Positions 1 through 6,943 of a stretch of DNA of 50,759 nt are shown one piece after another. The notes beneath the pieces were generated by a model that saw nothing but the letters and a program-made list of their open reading frames with translations, did no database searches and had not been told where the DNA came from. The DNA is taken from positions 1 to 50,759 of the forward strand of contig MESQ01000023.1 of assembly GCA_001771065.1 (NCBI GenBank), given 5' to 3'. Source of the stretch: Burkholderiales bacterium RIFOXYD12_FULL_59_19. GTDB taxonomy: Bacteria; Pseudomonadota; Gammaproteobacteria; Burkholderiales; Burkholderiaceae_C. A program made the position numbers and the translations under genes. Within the stretch, counting starts at the first letter, position 1. Every line of letters begins with the position of its first letter.

Positions 1-1
1 C

Positions 2-754
2 GTTTTGCTGTGCAACCTGAAAATCTTGGCCGCTCCAACCATCACCGTTCGTGAATATCAGTCCATCAAATTGGGTGATCACACTCAGCTGCGCAACATC
101 TTTGCCGCAATGCAGGAGCAATACGATGCAGCCGACAACCGGCGCAGCGCTGAGCGCCCGCTGCTGCACGAAACTCAACTGGCTCTCTGGCTATGCCTCG
201 GCACCGCATGCCGCATCGGCGAACTGCTGATGGCCCGCTGGGAACACGTCGACCTCAACGCTGGCACCTGGTTCGTGCCGCGAGAGAACACCAAAACGCG
301 CGTGGACTGGCAGGTCTACTTGTCGGACTTCGCGCTGCGCCATTTCAAGGCCTTGCACGAGATTACCGGCACAGGCGACGACAAAAGTGAATGGTGCTTC
401 CCCGCCCGCCACCAAAAGGGGCACATTAACGTGAAGACCGTGTCAAAGCAAGTCGGTGACCGACAAATGCGGTTCAAGAACCGCAAGCCGCTCAAAAACC
501 GGCGCAATGACGACTCGCTGGTTCTTTCCAATGGTGAAAACGGCGAATGGACGCCGCACGATCTGCGTCGCACTGCAGCCACGATGATGCAGGCGATGGG
601 CGTGAGCCTGGACGTCATCGACCGCTGCCAGAACCATGTGATGCCCGGCAGCAAGGTCCGCCGGCATTACATGCACCACGACTATGCCGACGAAAAGCGC
701 GACGCCTGGGGCAATCTCGGCACCCGGCTCGATGCGATTTTGGCTGGAGTTTGA
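2..754 (+). CDS. P4-type tyrosine recombinase (integrase), C-terminal part
   Basis: Catalytic domain of a site-specific tyrosine recombinase that integrates and excises a genomic island or ICE. The reading frame is open to the window edge, so the N-terminal DNA-binding domain lies outside. Visible catalytic residues are the first Arg in CRIGELLMARWEHVDL, the HDLRR box, and the C-terminal HYMHHDY with the nucleophilic Tyr. The histidine usually seen between HxLRR and Tyr falls in the stretch DRCQNHV. The gene reads inward from the left edge, as P4-type integrases beside an attachment site do, so it could be this element's own integrase. It could also belong to an abutting island, because Tn4371 proper carries its integrase near repA. 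The 3' end overlaps the convergent AlpA-like gene. Confidence 0.9.
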   Translation, partial: VLLCNLKILAAPTITVREYQSIKLGDHTQLRNIFAAMQEQYDAADNRRSAERPLLHETQLALWLCLGTACRIGELLMARWEHVDLNAGTWFVPRENTKTRVDWQVYLSDFALRHFKALHEITGTGDDKSEWCFPARHQKGHINVKTVSKQVGDRQMRFKNRKPLKNRRNDDSLVLSNGENGEWTPHDLRRTAATMMQAMGVSLDVIDRCQNHVMPGSKVRRHYMHHDYADEKRDAWGNLGTRLDAILAGV

Positions 755-1092
755 TTGCCGATAGGCAGATGCGAGCGCCCTGCTCCACCCCTTGTTTTGA
801 TGGGCGACAGGGAAGCCCCTGCGCGTTCACCATCTAATCGCCCAGGTGCCCGATAGCCACCTGGGTCGTCGATCCAGGCTCGAAGTTCCGCAGGGGTCCA
901 ACCGCATGCCCGTCCACCCAAGTGAACGGGTGCCGGAAAAATACCGTCTGCGATGCGACGGTACACGGTCGCCCGGCTCAATGCCGTGATGCGCATAACG
1001 TCGGCCATGCGAAAGAAAGCTGGCGCAGCGGTCATAGCCCTTGACGCGCCTATCCCGAATACCTCGCATCCTTCAGATTCGTTACCAGACAT
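682..1092 (-). CDS. AlpA-family helix-turn-helix regulator
   Basis: Small excisionase/transcription-factor type protein of the AlpA family, which usually controls integrase or excision genes of islands. The core FFRMADVMRITALSRATVYRRIADGIFP followed by PAELRAWID is the MerR-like winged helix of this family. The start at 1092 is chosen because AGGAGG lies just upstream (about 1099-1104); a longer reading to 1134 has no ribosome site. After the domain, about 45 residues have no family counterpart and overlap the integrase 3' end by 73 bp on the opposite strand, so the natural C-terminus may have been lost or extended. Proximity to the integrase supports a role in element excision (inference). 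Confidence 0.8.
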   Translation of the reverse strand: MSGNESEGCEVFGIGASRAMTAAPAFFRMADVMRITALSRATVYRRIADGIFPAPVHLGGRACGWTPAELRAWIDDPGGYRAPGRLDGERAGASLSPIKTRGGAGRSHLPIGNQTPAKIASSRVPRLPQASRFSSA

Positions 1093-1180
1093 GAAGAGTC
1101 CTCCTGAGAACACCAAGTTCACAGGTTGCCTCACAACGCGAACGCCGAAAACTTATCGTAGCGTACGGTGGCGCAGCCCC

Positions 1181-1195
1181 AAGGAGATAGCGATG
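1181..1195 (+). repeat. Left half of a split 25-bp repeat
   Basis: AAGGAGATAGCGATG here is identical to the first 15 bases of the intact copy at 3917-3941. The second half of that copy is found at 3119-3132. The two halves share GATG, which therefore sits on both sides of the 1.9-kb stretch 1196-3118 carrying the nucleotidyltransferase/winged-helix pair. Confidence 0.6.
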
Positions 1196-1273
1196 TCGAT
1201 AGGTCGACCGTGACAGTACTCCCACACCTGATTCACGAATGCAGCGCTGCCGTGATCGATCAAGTTCACGCGT

Positions 1274-2050
1274 TTACGGCGCCTTCAAATCGAGTCCGTA
1301 CGCCTGTGCGATGCGATCCACAATCTCAGCAACTGTGACGTTGCCAAGCTGCAGCGATTTCGGATCAACCGAGGTATCAGATGCCAAAGCATTCAGAAAT
1401 CTGCTCATGTCATCGGCGATCTTCTCCGCCAGCGGAATGCGGGTTGCGGGTGCAAGCAATTGGGTGAGTCTCAGCACATCGTTGAGGTGCTTGCGGATGT
1501 CCCTCGAATCCACTGGCTCGCCCTGTTCCTTGCGCATAGTCAGTTCCAACCACGCGACCGCTTTCAACGGAATCAAACGATCCTCGCCCACCCACGGCAA
1601 ACCATCGACTTCGCGTCGCCCGGTCATGATGAATTCATAGTACGCATCATCAAGCAAGATGGCGGACAAGCTGGAGACGGCTTCGTCCATCGGTATCGGC
1701 GTGAGCTGGCTTCCTTCGGCGGGCTGAAGGCCGTCCGGCGCCCGCGCGAACAACTCGACCATGGCTGGGAACCCCGCATCAGTTGGTTTTTGGAAGCGGT
1801 AAAAAATGGGCTTCGCGGTGTCGCTGGCCTGGCGGATGACGTAGCCTCCCGCTTCGATGAATTTCCAGAACGCCTGCCCGAATGCCGGTGTCAGTGCTTC
1901 CACGTGCAAAACAATGTCCAGATCCTTTGTGGCGCGAAACGCCAGCCCGGCCTCTTCCATCGTCAGAGTGGCGGCCGTGCCACCGATCAGGATGTATTGA
2001 TCGGCGTGGTCCTTGAACCAGGCACGAAAAACGTCCAACCCTTTCACCAT
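1274..2050 (-). CDS. Nucleotidyltransferase-fold protein, probable toxin of a type IV-like toxin-antitoxin pair
   Basis: 258-residue protein with the minimal nucleotidyltransferase signature near the N-terminus: ILIGGTAATL followed by RATKDLDIVL. This is the GG(S/T)x9-13DxD-type active site also used by AbiEii/DUF1814 toxins. Later residues are helical, with no other recognised domain. Its start overlaps the stop of the upstream gene (ATGGTGA, 2044-2050), indicating translational coupling. Coupling to an upstream winged-helix DNA-binding gene is the layout of AbiE-like systems. The assignment as toxin is inferred from fold and context; the substrate is unknown. A housekeeping nucleotidyltransferase role is unlikely in this setting. 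Confidence 0.7.
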   Translation of the reverse strand: MVKGLDVFRAWFKDHADQYILIGGTAATLTMEEAGLAFRATKDLDIVLHVEALTPAFGQAFWKFIEAGGYVIRQASDTAKPIFYRFQKPTDAGFPAMVELFARAPDGLQPAEGSQLTPIPMDEAVSSLSAILLDDAYYEFIMTGRREVDGLPWVGEDRLIPLKAVAWLELTMRKEQGEPVDSRDIRKHLNDVLRLTQLLAPATRIPLAEKIADDMSRFLNALASDTSVDPKSLQLGNVTVAEIVDRIAQAYGLDLKAP

Positions 2051-3042
2051 GGCAACTGCTCCTTCAGTTCATCCAGCGCTAGTTGAATGCGCTCGTCCGG
2101 GTTGTCCTGCAGGCTGAGTATCAGCGACAACGGATCTACAGAGTTGGTACCCGGCAGCAACGCCGGGCTGTAGCTCCACAATTGCCATTCGCACGCACCG
2201 GGCGTGGGCTCGGGTAACTCTTCGATGCCAGCCTGCGATGCCGCCTTCCACTGATCCGGACTCAACGCGTAAATTGGCCATTGTGGCGCAGCCAGCATCG
2301 AATGGATTGCAAGCGCGCTCAGCCCGGCCAGCAGCTTCGGCTGACCGCCAACGAACGGTTCAGCGTGGTGCACCCAGACGGTCCGCTTGACCGGACCGCG
2401 GAGCAAGGGCCTTGCCTGTTCCCAAATCTGCTGCGGCAGGCGCTCCATCCGCAACCAACGTGACCGGCCGACCGCGTAAGGCACAGCAATGTCGGCACCT
2501 GTCAACTCCTTGATGACTCGGGAAAGAGTCATCGGCGTATAGCCCAGTTCGGTAGCCACAACAGACGGTTGCCATTCCGCATGCCATGGGCGACGCAACA
2601 AGGCTGTGATCAGCATCGCCTGCGTCGAGGGACTGAGCGTTGCATCCCCAGTCGGTGACCGACGGCGGAAGTATTCGCGCAAATCGATACCGAGGTCAGG
2701 GAGATAGAGCTGATTGCCGGGAACAATGAACGGGACTTTCTGCTCAATCAGCCGCCTACGTTCGTAGGAGGCCAAGACGCCCGTGACATAAATGACCGGC
2801 TGCCCAGCAAGCGTCCTCACCTTGTTTAACTGGATTCGAATCTCGCCCAGAAGTGGCTTGTCGGGCTTCCGGTCAATCGCCAGCAAAACTGGATGCCCCA
2901 ACAGATCGAGCTCATGGAACTGAAAAGCATCCCGCAGGAAATACGGCAGTTCGGATTCGCGCGCCCATGGTCGAAACTCCTGGACTGGTGCGCCCAAGAC
3001 TTCGTGGATGTAACGTTGAACAGCGATATCTGGTGTTGGCAC
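2044..3042 (-). CDS. Winged-helix DNA-binding protein, probable cognate antitoxin/repressor
   Basis: 332-residue protein that begins with GTG and is weakly preceded by AGGG. The middle part (about residues 150-190, with TPMTLSRVIKEL) reads as a MarR/IclR-like winged helix. The N-terminal about 130 residues resemble the restriction-fold-like domain seen in large AbiEi-type regulators (VILLAIDR-like strand, then NQLYLPDLGIDLREYF), but I do not recognise a named family there. It is coupled to the nucleotidyltransferase gene downstream. A perfect 11-bp inverted repeat lies 28-56 bp upstream of the start, fitting autoregulation. Antitoxin function is inferred from context. Confidence 0.65.
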   Translation of the reverse strand: MPTPDIAVQRYIHEVLGAPVQEFRPWARESELPYFLRDAFQFHELDLLGHPVLLAIDRKPDKPLLGEIRIQLNKVRTLAGQPVIYVTGVLASYERRRLIEQKVPFIVPGNQLYLPDLGIDLREYFRRRSPTGDATLSPSTQAMLITALLRRPWHAEWQPSVVATELGYTPMTLSRVIKELTGADIAVPYAVGRSRWLRMERLPQQIWEQARPLLRGPVKRTVWVHHAEPFVGGQPKLLAGLSALAIHSMLAAPQWPIYALSPDQWKAASQAGIEELPEPTPGACEWQLWSYSPALLPGTNSVDPLSLILSLQDNPDERIQLALDELKEQLPW

Positions 3043-3069
3043 AGGAAGCCCTTAAATAACTCAATATCC

Positions 3070-3098
3070 GCACGATAACACAATAAATGTTATCGTGC
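3070..3098. promoter_or_regulatory. Perfect inverted repeat, candidate operator of the TA pair
   Basis: Arms GCACGATAACA (3070-3080) and TGTTATCGTGC (3088-3098) are perfectly complementary and separated by CAATAAA. The site lies just upstream of the winged-helix gene. The position and 18-bp arm-to-arm period suit binding of a dimeric winged-helix repressor. Confidence 0.6.
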
Positions 3099-3102
3099 AA
3101 AA

Positions 3103-3222
3103 TTAAGTTAAATAAAGAGATGCAATCTCATTGACCAGTGGCACAGGGTCAATGCCACGCTGGTCTGCGACCACGGCGATAAGTTGGTCGAAGTGCCTGC
3201 GGTCATGCAGGAAGTCAGACAT
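3103..3222 (-). pseudogene. AbiEii-like toxin, N-terminal remnant
   Basis: An ATG at 3222 overlaps the stop codon of the AbiEi-like gene (ATGTCTGA) and opens a 39-residue frame beginning MSDFLHDRRHFDQLIAVVA. This matches the start of AbiEii-type nucleotidyltransferases that follow AbiEi genes. In the family, the segment after DPVPLV normally continues with an EKDYWI-like motif and then the catalytic GG/DxD region. Here it runs into NEIASLYLT and stops. The switch coincides with the repeated sequence at 3119-3132, so the toxin was cut at that repeat and is certainly inactive. Confidence 0.65.
3119..3132 (+). repeat. Right half of a split 25-bp repeat
   Basis: GATGCAATCTCATT here equals the last 14 bases of the repeat at 3917-3941 and lies exactly at the point where the AbiEii-like reading frame loses family similarity. 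The first half of the repeat is at 1181-1195. Confidence 0.6.
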
Positions 3223-3826
3223 CTAGCCAGCTTGCCAAGCGCTTTTTCGTCGCCACCGTGCCGTAGCTTTCGACAGCGCGTTGCAGTCGCTGGCGATCAA
3301 ACGACGCTGCCCTACCCCTGCCGCGAGCCAGCACTTCGGCCTTGTCTTCCGCCAGCTCCCGGACGTTGTTCAGTGCATCGACGAACAGGAATTCAGGCGT
3401 GAGCTTCTTCGGAAAGCGTGGCTTCATGCGGAAGTCGAATTGCCGATTGCCGAGCTTGAACACGCCGTGCCGCTTGTGGTTGTAGACCAACGTGCAGTTG
3501 TATAGCTGTGTGGTACCGAGGCCCGCCGAGTTGTATGCCGAAGGCGAGAACAACAAGAAGTCCTTGTCGCGCAGAAATGCCGCGACAAGCTCACCATCGT
3601 CCGGCGGCAGGGCCCCGAAAGTCGAATTGCGCGGAGCGTAGTACAGCCCCGGTGCCAACTTGGTCAATTGCCCCCCATCGACCAACTCCCGAAGGTGGCG
3701 GTCTACGGCTTTTGAGAATGGCACCAGATCTTCACGCCTATAAACACGCCCGGCGCGCAGTGTTCCAGCGAGTTGCGCCTTTGCGCCTCGATCAGGTTCA
3801 GCAGAGACCGCAGCCGCATGAGTCAT
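3215..3826 (-). CDS. AbiEi-family antitoxin/repressor (orphan)
   Basis: 203-residue protein with an N-terminal winged-helix segment (YRREDLVPFSKAVDRHLRELVDGGQLTKLAPGLYYAP) and a C-terminal domain ending in a basic stretch (GRGRAASFDRQRLQRAVESYGTVATKKRLASWL). Both match AbiEi/DUF6088-type antitoxins, which neutralise AbiEii nucleotidyltransferases and repress their own operon. The gene stop overlaps the start of a truncated AbiEii-like gene, so it is now an antitoxin without toxin. It may be kept as a repressor or may be decaying. The start at 3826 is the first ATG of the domain; no strong ribosome site is seen. Confidence 0.75.
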   Translation of the reverse strand: MTHAAAVSAEPDRGAKAQLAGTLRAGRVYRREDLVPFSKAVDRHLRELVDGGQLTKLAPGLYYAPRNSTFGALPPDDGELVAAFLRDKDFLLFSPSAYNSAGLGTTQLYNCTLVYNHKRHGVFKLGNRQFDFRMKPRFPKKLTPEFLFVDALNNVRELAEDKAEVLARGRGRAASFDRQRLQRAVESYGTVATKKRLASWLDV

Positions 3827-3916
3827 GACTGTTTTTTCATTGAAATTTCATGCAATTTTACCGAATTGGAACTGAAACGCAATGCTTGCTCTTTTATTGC
3901 TCCGCCCGATGAAACC

Positions 3917-3941
3917 AAGGAGATAGCGATGCAATCTCATT
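3917..3941 (+). repeat. Intact 25-bp repeat; halves occur at 1181 and 3119
   Basis: This sequence joins AAGGAGATAGCGATG and GATGCAATCTCATT over a shared GATG. The left half recurs at 1181-1195 and the right half at 3119-3132. It contains a ribosome-site-like AAGGAG and an ATG, so it may descend from the start of a mobile gene. The plus-strand frame that follows (MQSHYQVTGML) runs antisense to a better candidate gene and is not annotated. Confidence 0.55.
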
Positions 3942-3959
3942 ACCAAGTGACTGGCATGC

Positions 3960-4427
3960 TCAAGATGGAGATACGTCATTTTTCACTCGCAAATGACGAC
4001 ATGAGTACCGTTGTACCCCCCAAGACACTGCAAAAGTTTCGGAGACTTCGTACCAGCTTCCTCCCGGATGCCCGCCTCCATGGCTCTCCCCCATGCATGA
4101 ACACTCGCAATGAAAGCCTTCTGCATTCCAACACGCCGGCGCGCACTTCTGCTGTTCCCGGTACAACTGAATCACGTATACCGCACGATAGCGTTTTAGT
4201 GAAAGCCGAATAACACTGTCGAACCAAGTTGTCGGAATCTCCCAAGCCTTGAATTGACCATTCCACTGCGGCTTGGTTCGTCGATCATCTCGAAGCCATT
4301 CCAGATTCCCTTGGGCAAACGGAACTCGCAGCAGCACAGGAAGCGGTCTACTACGCTTAAATATCGCAGGAATCTGCCCTTGGCGCCAGATTGCCTTCAG
4401 TTGTGCATCGGTCAAATCCTGCGACAT
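3960..4427 (-). CDS. Small conserved hypothetical protein with Cys/His cluster
   Basis: 155-residue protein of no recognised function. The N-terminal half is basic and aromatic (LPVLLRVPFAQGNLEWLRDDRR, WEIPTTWFDSVI). The C-terminal half has a striking metal-ligand-like cluster: CAPACW, HCECSCMG, HGGGHPGG and a final CRH. Similar small proteins with an HCECSCMG motif occur in proteobacterial accessory DNA (from memory; not checked). Four or more Cys plus several His suggest zinc or iron binding (inference). It starts at ATG 4427 with only a weak ribosome site. It lies between toxin-antitoxin-like genes, in the same orientation. Confidence 0.6.
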   Translation of the reverse strand: MSQDLTDAQLKAIWRQGQIPAIFKRSRPLPVLLRVPFAQGNLEWLRDDRRTKPQWNGQFKAWEIPTTWFDSVIRLSLKRYRAVYVIQLYREQQKCAPACWNAEGFHCECSCMGESHGGGHPGGSWYEVSETFAVSWGVQRYSCRHLRVKNDVSPS

Positions 4428-4490
4428 AAATGACTCAACGTGCTATCGCTTGTGAGTAAGTCAGCACCGCTTGTTCGACTGGGTCACTAC

Positions 4491-4703
4491 TCATTTCTTC
4501 TTCAGCAACTGATCCAGCGTATCGACACCCTCACGCTTCAGAACCGTGCCCAGTTGCGCATCGGACCGATAACCCTTGGCGAAATCGTCGCCATAGGTCT
4601 TGCGCAGGGTTTCCACCTTAGTGTCGCTGCGTTTTTGGCGAATTTCGCCATTTTGATCTCGCATGCGGTCATCCAGACCTTTGGGGAAATGCTTTGTTGC
4701 CAT
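4491..4703 (-). CDS. Small basic hypothetical protein
   Basis: 70-residue, Lys/Arg-rich protein starting MATKHFPKGLDDRMRDQNGE and ending with an LDQLLKKK tail. A strong GGAGG ribosome site lies six bases before the ATG (4703), so it is probably expressed. The central RSDTKVETLRKTYGDDFAKGYRSD stretch is likely helical and contains the repeated phrase RSD. Related small proteins are known to me only as hypotheticals carried by mobile elements. DNA-binding is possible from charge alone; no domain is recognised. Confidence 0.6.
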   Translation of the reverse strand: MATKHFPKGLDDRMRDQNGEIRQKRSDTKVETLRKTYGDDFAKGYRSDAQLGTVLKREGVDTLDQLLKKK

Positions 4704-4754
4704 ATCAACCTCCGTAATGTTTTACATTATTCGCTGGACACCCCGGGAATCTAG

Positions 4755-5846
4755 CTAGACAAGATGCAGGGTGGGTTTGGCACGTTCAGGACGAGTCTCC
4801 TGTGGCACACCATTTTTCACTGAATTTAGAACCAAGCCAAAGACCATTTCGTCGAGATCCTCATCGGCCACGTGGAGTTCGGCTGCAATGTCGGATTTCG
4901 CTACCCCTTCGCTTCTCAGCGCGGCAAACACCTTGGCCAGGACCTGTGAGGTCTCACGCGGCAAGCTATCTGGCTCCGCCTTTCTGTAGCCCCTCTGACT
5001 GATTTGCATGAAAAGCTCGCGGTATTGCCACTCGGACAACAGGCCCAGCCTGTGCATCCGGTACGTCAGCGCCGAAATCGATACGCCCCATATCTTTTTC
5101 AGTTGAAGAAGTGCGTCGATTGAAGTGAATTTCGGTGCGTAGCCAAGAACGCTGCTGCGCGGCATCAGAAATGCCGAAGCGAAATCGTTGGCCGCCCGTT
5201 CGATTTCCTGCCCTCCATTGGGAGAACCATGACGATGCAAAACGAGATGACCAAGTTCATGTCCCGCGTCAAAGCGGCTGCGCTCACTATTTTTTAATGT
5301 ATTCAAAAAAACAAATGGCTTTTGTTCACGCCACATTGAGAACGCGTCGACCTCCGCCGCATCAATGGCCAGGGAGAAAACCCGAACGCCATTGGCTTCA
5401 AGTAAGTGGATCAGGTTCTTTATGGGCAGCTCCCCGACTCCCCAATGCCGACGCAAGCTAGCCGCCGCGGCCTCCGGCTCTGAATCCCGCAGATCTGGCA
5501 GTGTCGGCGCAGGCAACTCAAAGCGCTTTTCTATGGCGCGGTTGAGTGTCACTGTGAGTGCCCCTGAAAAAAGTGCCATATCCCGCTGTGCGGCCGACAT
5601 CTTGGAAAGCGAACGGAAGCTTGCAGCCCCGGTGTCGATGGTTTGTATCTCTTCCTCTTGATGGAAAAAACTCAATGGAAATCGCAATGCCGTTGCGATG
5701 CGCTGAATCGTCTCTTCAGAAGGATTGAATTCCTTCTTTTCGAAACCAGAAACAGAGCGCATTTCCACGCCAATGGCATCTGCCAGACGTGTCATAGTGA
5801 ACCCTCGCCGCTTTCTGGCGAAAGTCAATCGTGTTGGATTAAACAT
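4755..5846 (-). CDS. XRE helix-turn-helix fused to ImmA/IrrE-type zinc metallopeptidase
   Basis: 363-residue two-domain protein. Residues about 8-60 form an XRE/Cro helix-turn-helix (LADAIGVEMRSVSGFEKKEFNPSEETIQRIATAL). Residues about 190-240 hold the peptidase motif FDAGHELGHLVLHRHG (HExxH) and a downstream ERAANDFASAFLMP helix that supplies the third zinc ligand. Family members cleave phage or ICE repressors, or act as stress-sensing antitoxin/regulators. The frame is intact. It ends 51 bases short of the 4491-4703 gene and follows an unknown gene (5859-6506) by only 12 bases, suggesting a two-gene operon. Confidence 0.9.
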   Translation of the reverse strand: MFNPTRLTFARKRRGFTMTRLADAIGVEMRSVSGFEKKEFNPSEETIQRIATALRFPLSFFHQEEEIQTIDTGAASFRSLSKMSAAQRDMALFSGALTVTLNRAIEKRFELPAPTLPDLRDSEPEAAAASLRRHWGVGELPIKNLIHLLEANGVRVFSLAIDAAEVDAFSMWREQKPFVFLNTLKNSERSRFDAGHELGHLVLHRHGSPNGGQEIERAANDFASAFLMPRSSVLGYAPKFTSIDALLQLKKIWGVSISALTYRMHRLGLLSEWQYRELFMQISQRGYRKAEPDSLPRETSQVLAKVFAALRSEGVAKSDIAAELHVADEDLDEMVFGLVLNSVKNGVPQETRPERAKPTLHLV

Positions 5847-5858
5847 GGCCCCGGGCCG

Positions 5859-6506
5859 TCAAGCGCGACGAATCAAAGGAATGTCGATATCCGGCAAGTT
5901 CGGCAAGACTGGCACCGGAATCGCCGTTGTCGGATCAAACGGCAGTGCACTCATAATAATTCGCTCACTCCAACCGTCGACTTTGCCAGAATAGTTGGAC
6001 GGACGTGAAAGTTCAAAACGGACCTCTTTTTTCGCCTGATCATAGTGCTGCAGCAAAATCCAAGTCACCCGATCGTTGTGGGGTGTTTCAGGAATCTCAA
6101 ACTCCGGAAATGCCTCAAACAGCGAACTTTGATATTGATTGACCTCAATAGCACTTTGCGTCCGAGACCCTTTGGGGGACTTGGTCATAGGATTGGCCAT
6201 TGAAATACCAGTACCTTCATCACCGGTTGCCACGGCGATGGCTAAATCTCCAGCCGGATTTACAACCAAAGAATAATTACCTTCATCAGACCGGGTCCAG
6301 TGTTTGGGGATCAATTTTTCCCGCAACACTCGTACAGTTCGAGACCATGTCGTGAAACCTGCAGACAGGGGCGGATCATTGGGAGTGCATTCGCTACGCG
6401 CGAGCATCCCTTGCATGACCGGCTCCTGCAGGTCCATATGATCGAGACCCAACTGAGTCAAACGAGTTGTGACATCGGAATTTTCGAAACGTATGACTTG
6501 GCGCAT
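5859..6506 (-). CDS. Hypothetical partner of the ImmA/IrrE gene
   Basis: 215-residue protein not recognised by family. It is soluble with no signal peptide. Notable stretches are RTVRVLREKLIPKHWTRSDEGNYSLVVNPAGDLAIAVATGDEGTG and NDRVTWILLQHYD near the C-terminal third. The start at 6506 is preferred over 6518 because GGAG lies about six to ten bases upstream of it. It is the first gene of a probable pair with the XRE-ImmA/IrrE gene 12 bases downstream. It may be a cleavage target, sensor or toxin partner, but nothing in the sequence decides which. Nested inverted repeats lie just upstream. Confidence 0.65.
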   Translation of the reverse strand: MRQVIRFENSDVTTRLTQLGLDHMDLQEPVMQGMLARSECTPNDPPLSAGFTTWSRTVRVLREKLIPKHWTRSDEGNYSLVVNPAGDLAIAVATGDEGTGISMANPMTKSPKGSRTQSAIEVNQYQSSLFEAFPEFEIPETPHNDRVTWILLQHYDQAKKEVRFELSRPSNYSGKVDGWSERIIMSALPFDPTTAIPVPVLPNLPDIDIPLIRRA

Positions 6507-6523
6507 GACTATCTCCATGAGTT

Positions 6524-6567
6524 ACTTCCGGTAATTCTACCTCAAACGAGGTTGAAAAACCGGAAGT
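6524..6567. promoter_or_regulatory. Nested inverted repeats upstream of the ImmA-partner gene
   Basis: Outer arms ACTTCCGGT (6524-6532) and ACCGGAAGT (6559-6567) enclose inner arms ACCTC (6539-6543) and GAGGT (6548-6552). They lie immediately upstream of the gene starting at 6506. An operator for the adjacent XRE protein is plausible; no T-run follows, so a terminator is unlikely. Confidence 0.4.
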
Positions 6568-6622
6568 TTGGCTTGACTCCAGATGATCAGTGGCGTGCAG
6601 TCGATCAATGAGTTAAGTCTAA

Positions 6623-6658
6623 AACCCAAAAACTAAGCCACAGCTTAGTTTTTGGGTT
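6623..6658. promoter_or_regulatory. Perfect 16-bp inverted repeat in divergent intergenic region
   Basis: Arms AACCCAAAAACTAAGC (6623-6638) and GCTTAGTTTTTGGGTT (6643-6658) are perfectly complementary around CACA. The repeat ends 14 bases before the start of the plus-strand XRE gene, and so covers or abuts its promoter. It is a candidate operator for that XRE protein. A transcript from either side could also form a strong hairpin. Confidence 0.6.
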
Positions 6659-6672
6659 AGTATTCAGCTTAT

Positions 6673-6939
6673 ATGCACACTGTTCAGATTACCTCTATAC
6701 GCCGCTCCCTTGGGTTGTCTCAAGTCGAGTTCGGTCAGCTTTTCGGTGCCCACTCCATGACGGTGAGCAAGTGGGAGCGTGGCGTACTCAAACCAACTGC
6801 GTACCAAGCTGCACTGATGCGTCAGTTCCAGACGACCGCTGAAGCGCAGAAAGAGGTGGCCCAAGAGCAGGTGAAAAACTTACTTATTGGTGCTGGCGTT
6901 GTTGCGGCCCTTGTTTGGCTTCTCGGTGGAAAGGAATGA
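6673..6939 (+). CDS. XRE-family helix-turn-helix protein with C-terminal membrane anchor
   Basis: 88-residue protein. Residues 1-50 form a YiaG/XRE-type DNA-binding domain (RRSLGLSQVEFGQLFGAHSMTVSKWERG). A helical linker (FQTTAEAQKEVAQEQVKNLL) follows. The last 18 or so residues (LIGAGVVAALVWLLGGKE) look like a transmembrane helix. A DNA-binding domain tethered to the membrane is unusual and suggests signal-dependent release or clustering at the membrane. The gene lies 14 bases after a perfect 16-bp inverted repeat and 4 bases before the LRAT-like gene, forming a tight operon. Confidence 0.75.
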   Translation: MHTVQITSIRRSLGLSQVEFGQLFGAHSMTVSKWERGVLKPTAYQAALMRQFQTTAEAQKEVAQEQVKNLLIGAGVVAALVWLLGGKE

Positions 6940-6943
6940 AATC

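Noticed and set aside
3773..4213. Plus-strand frame continuing from the 25-bp repeat (MQSHYQ...)
   Set aside because: Although preceded by AAGGAG, it runs antisense to the Cys-rich gene and lacks domain-like sequence.
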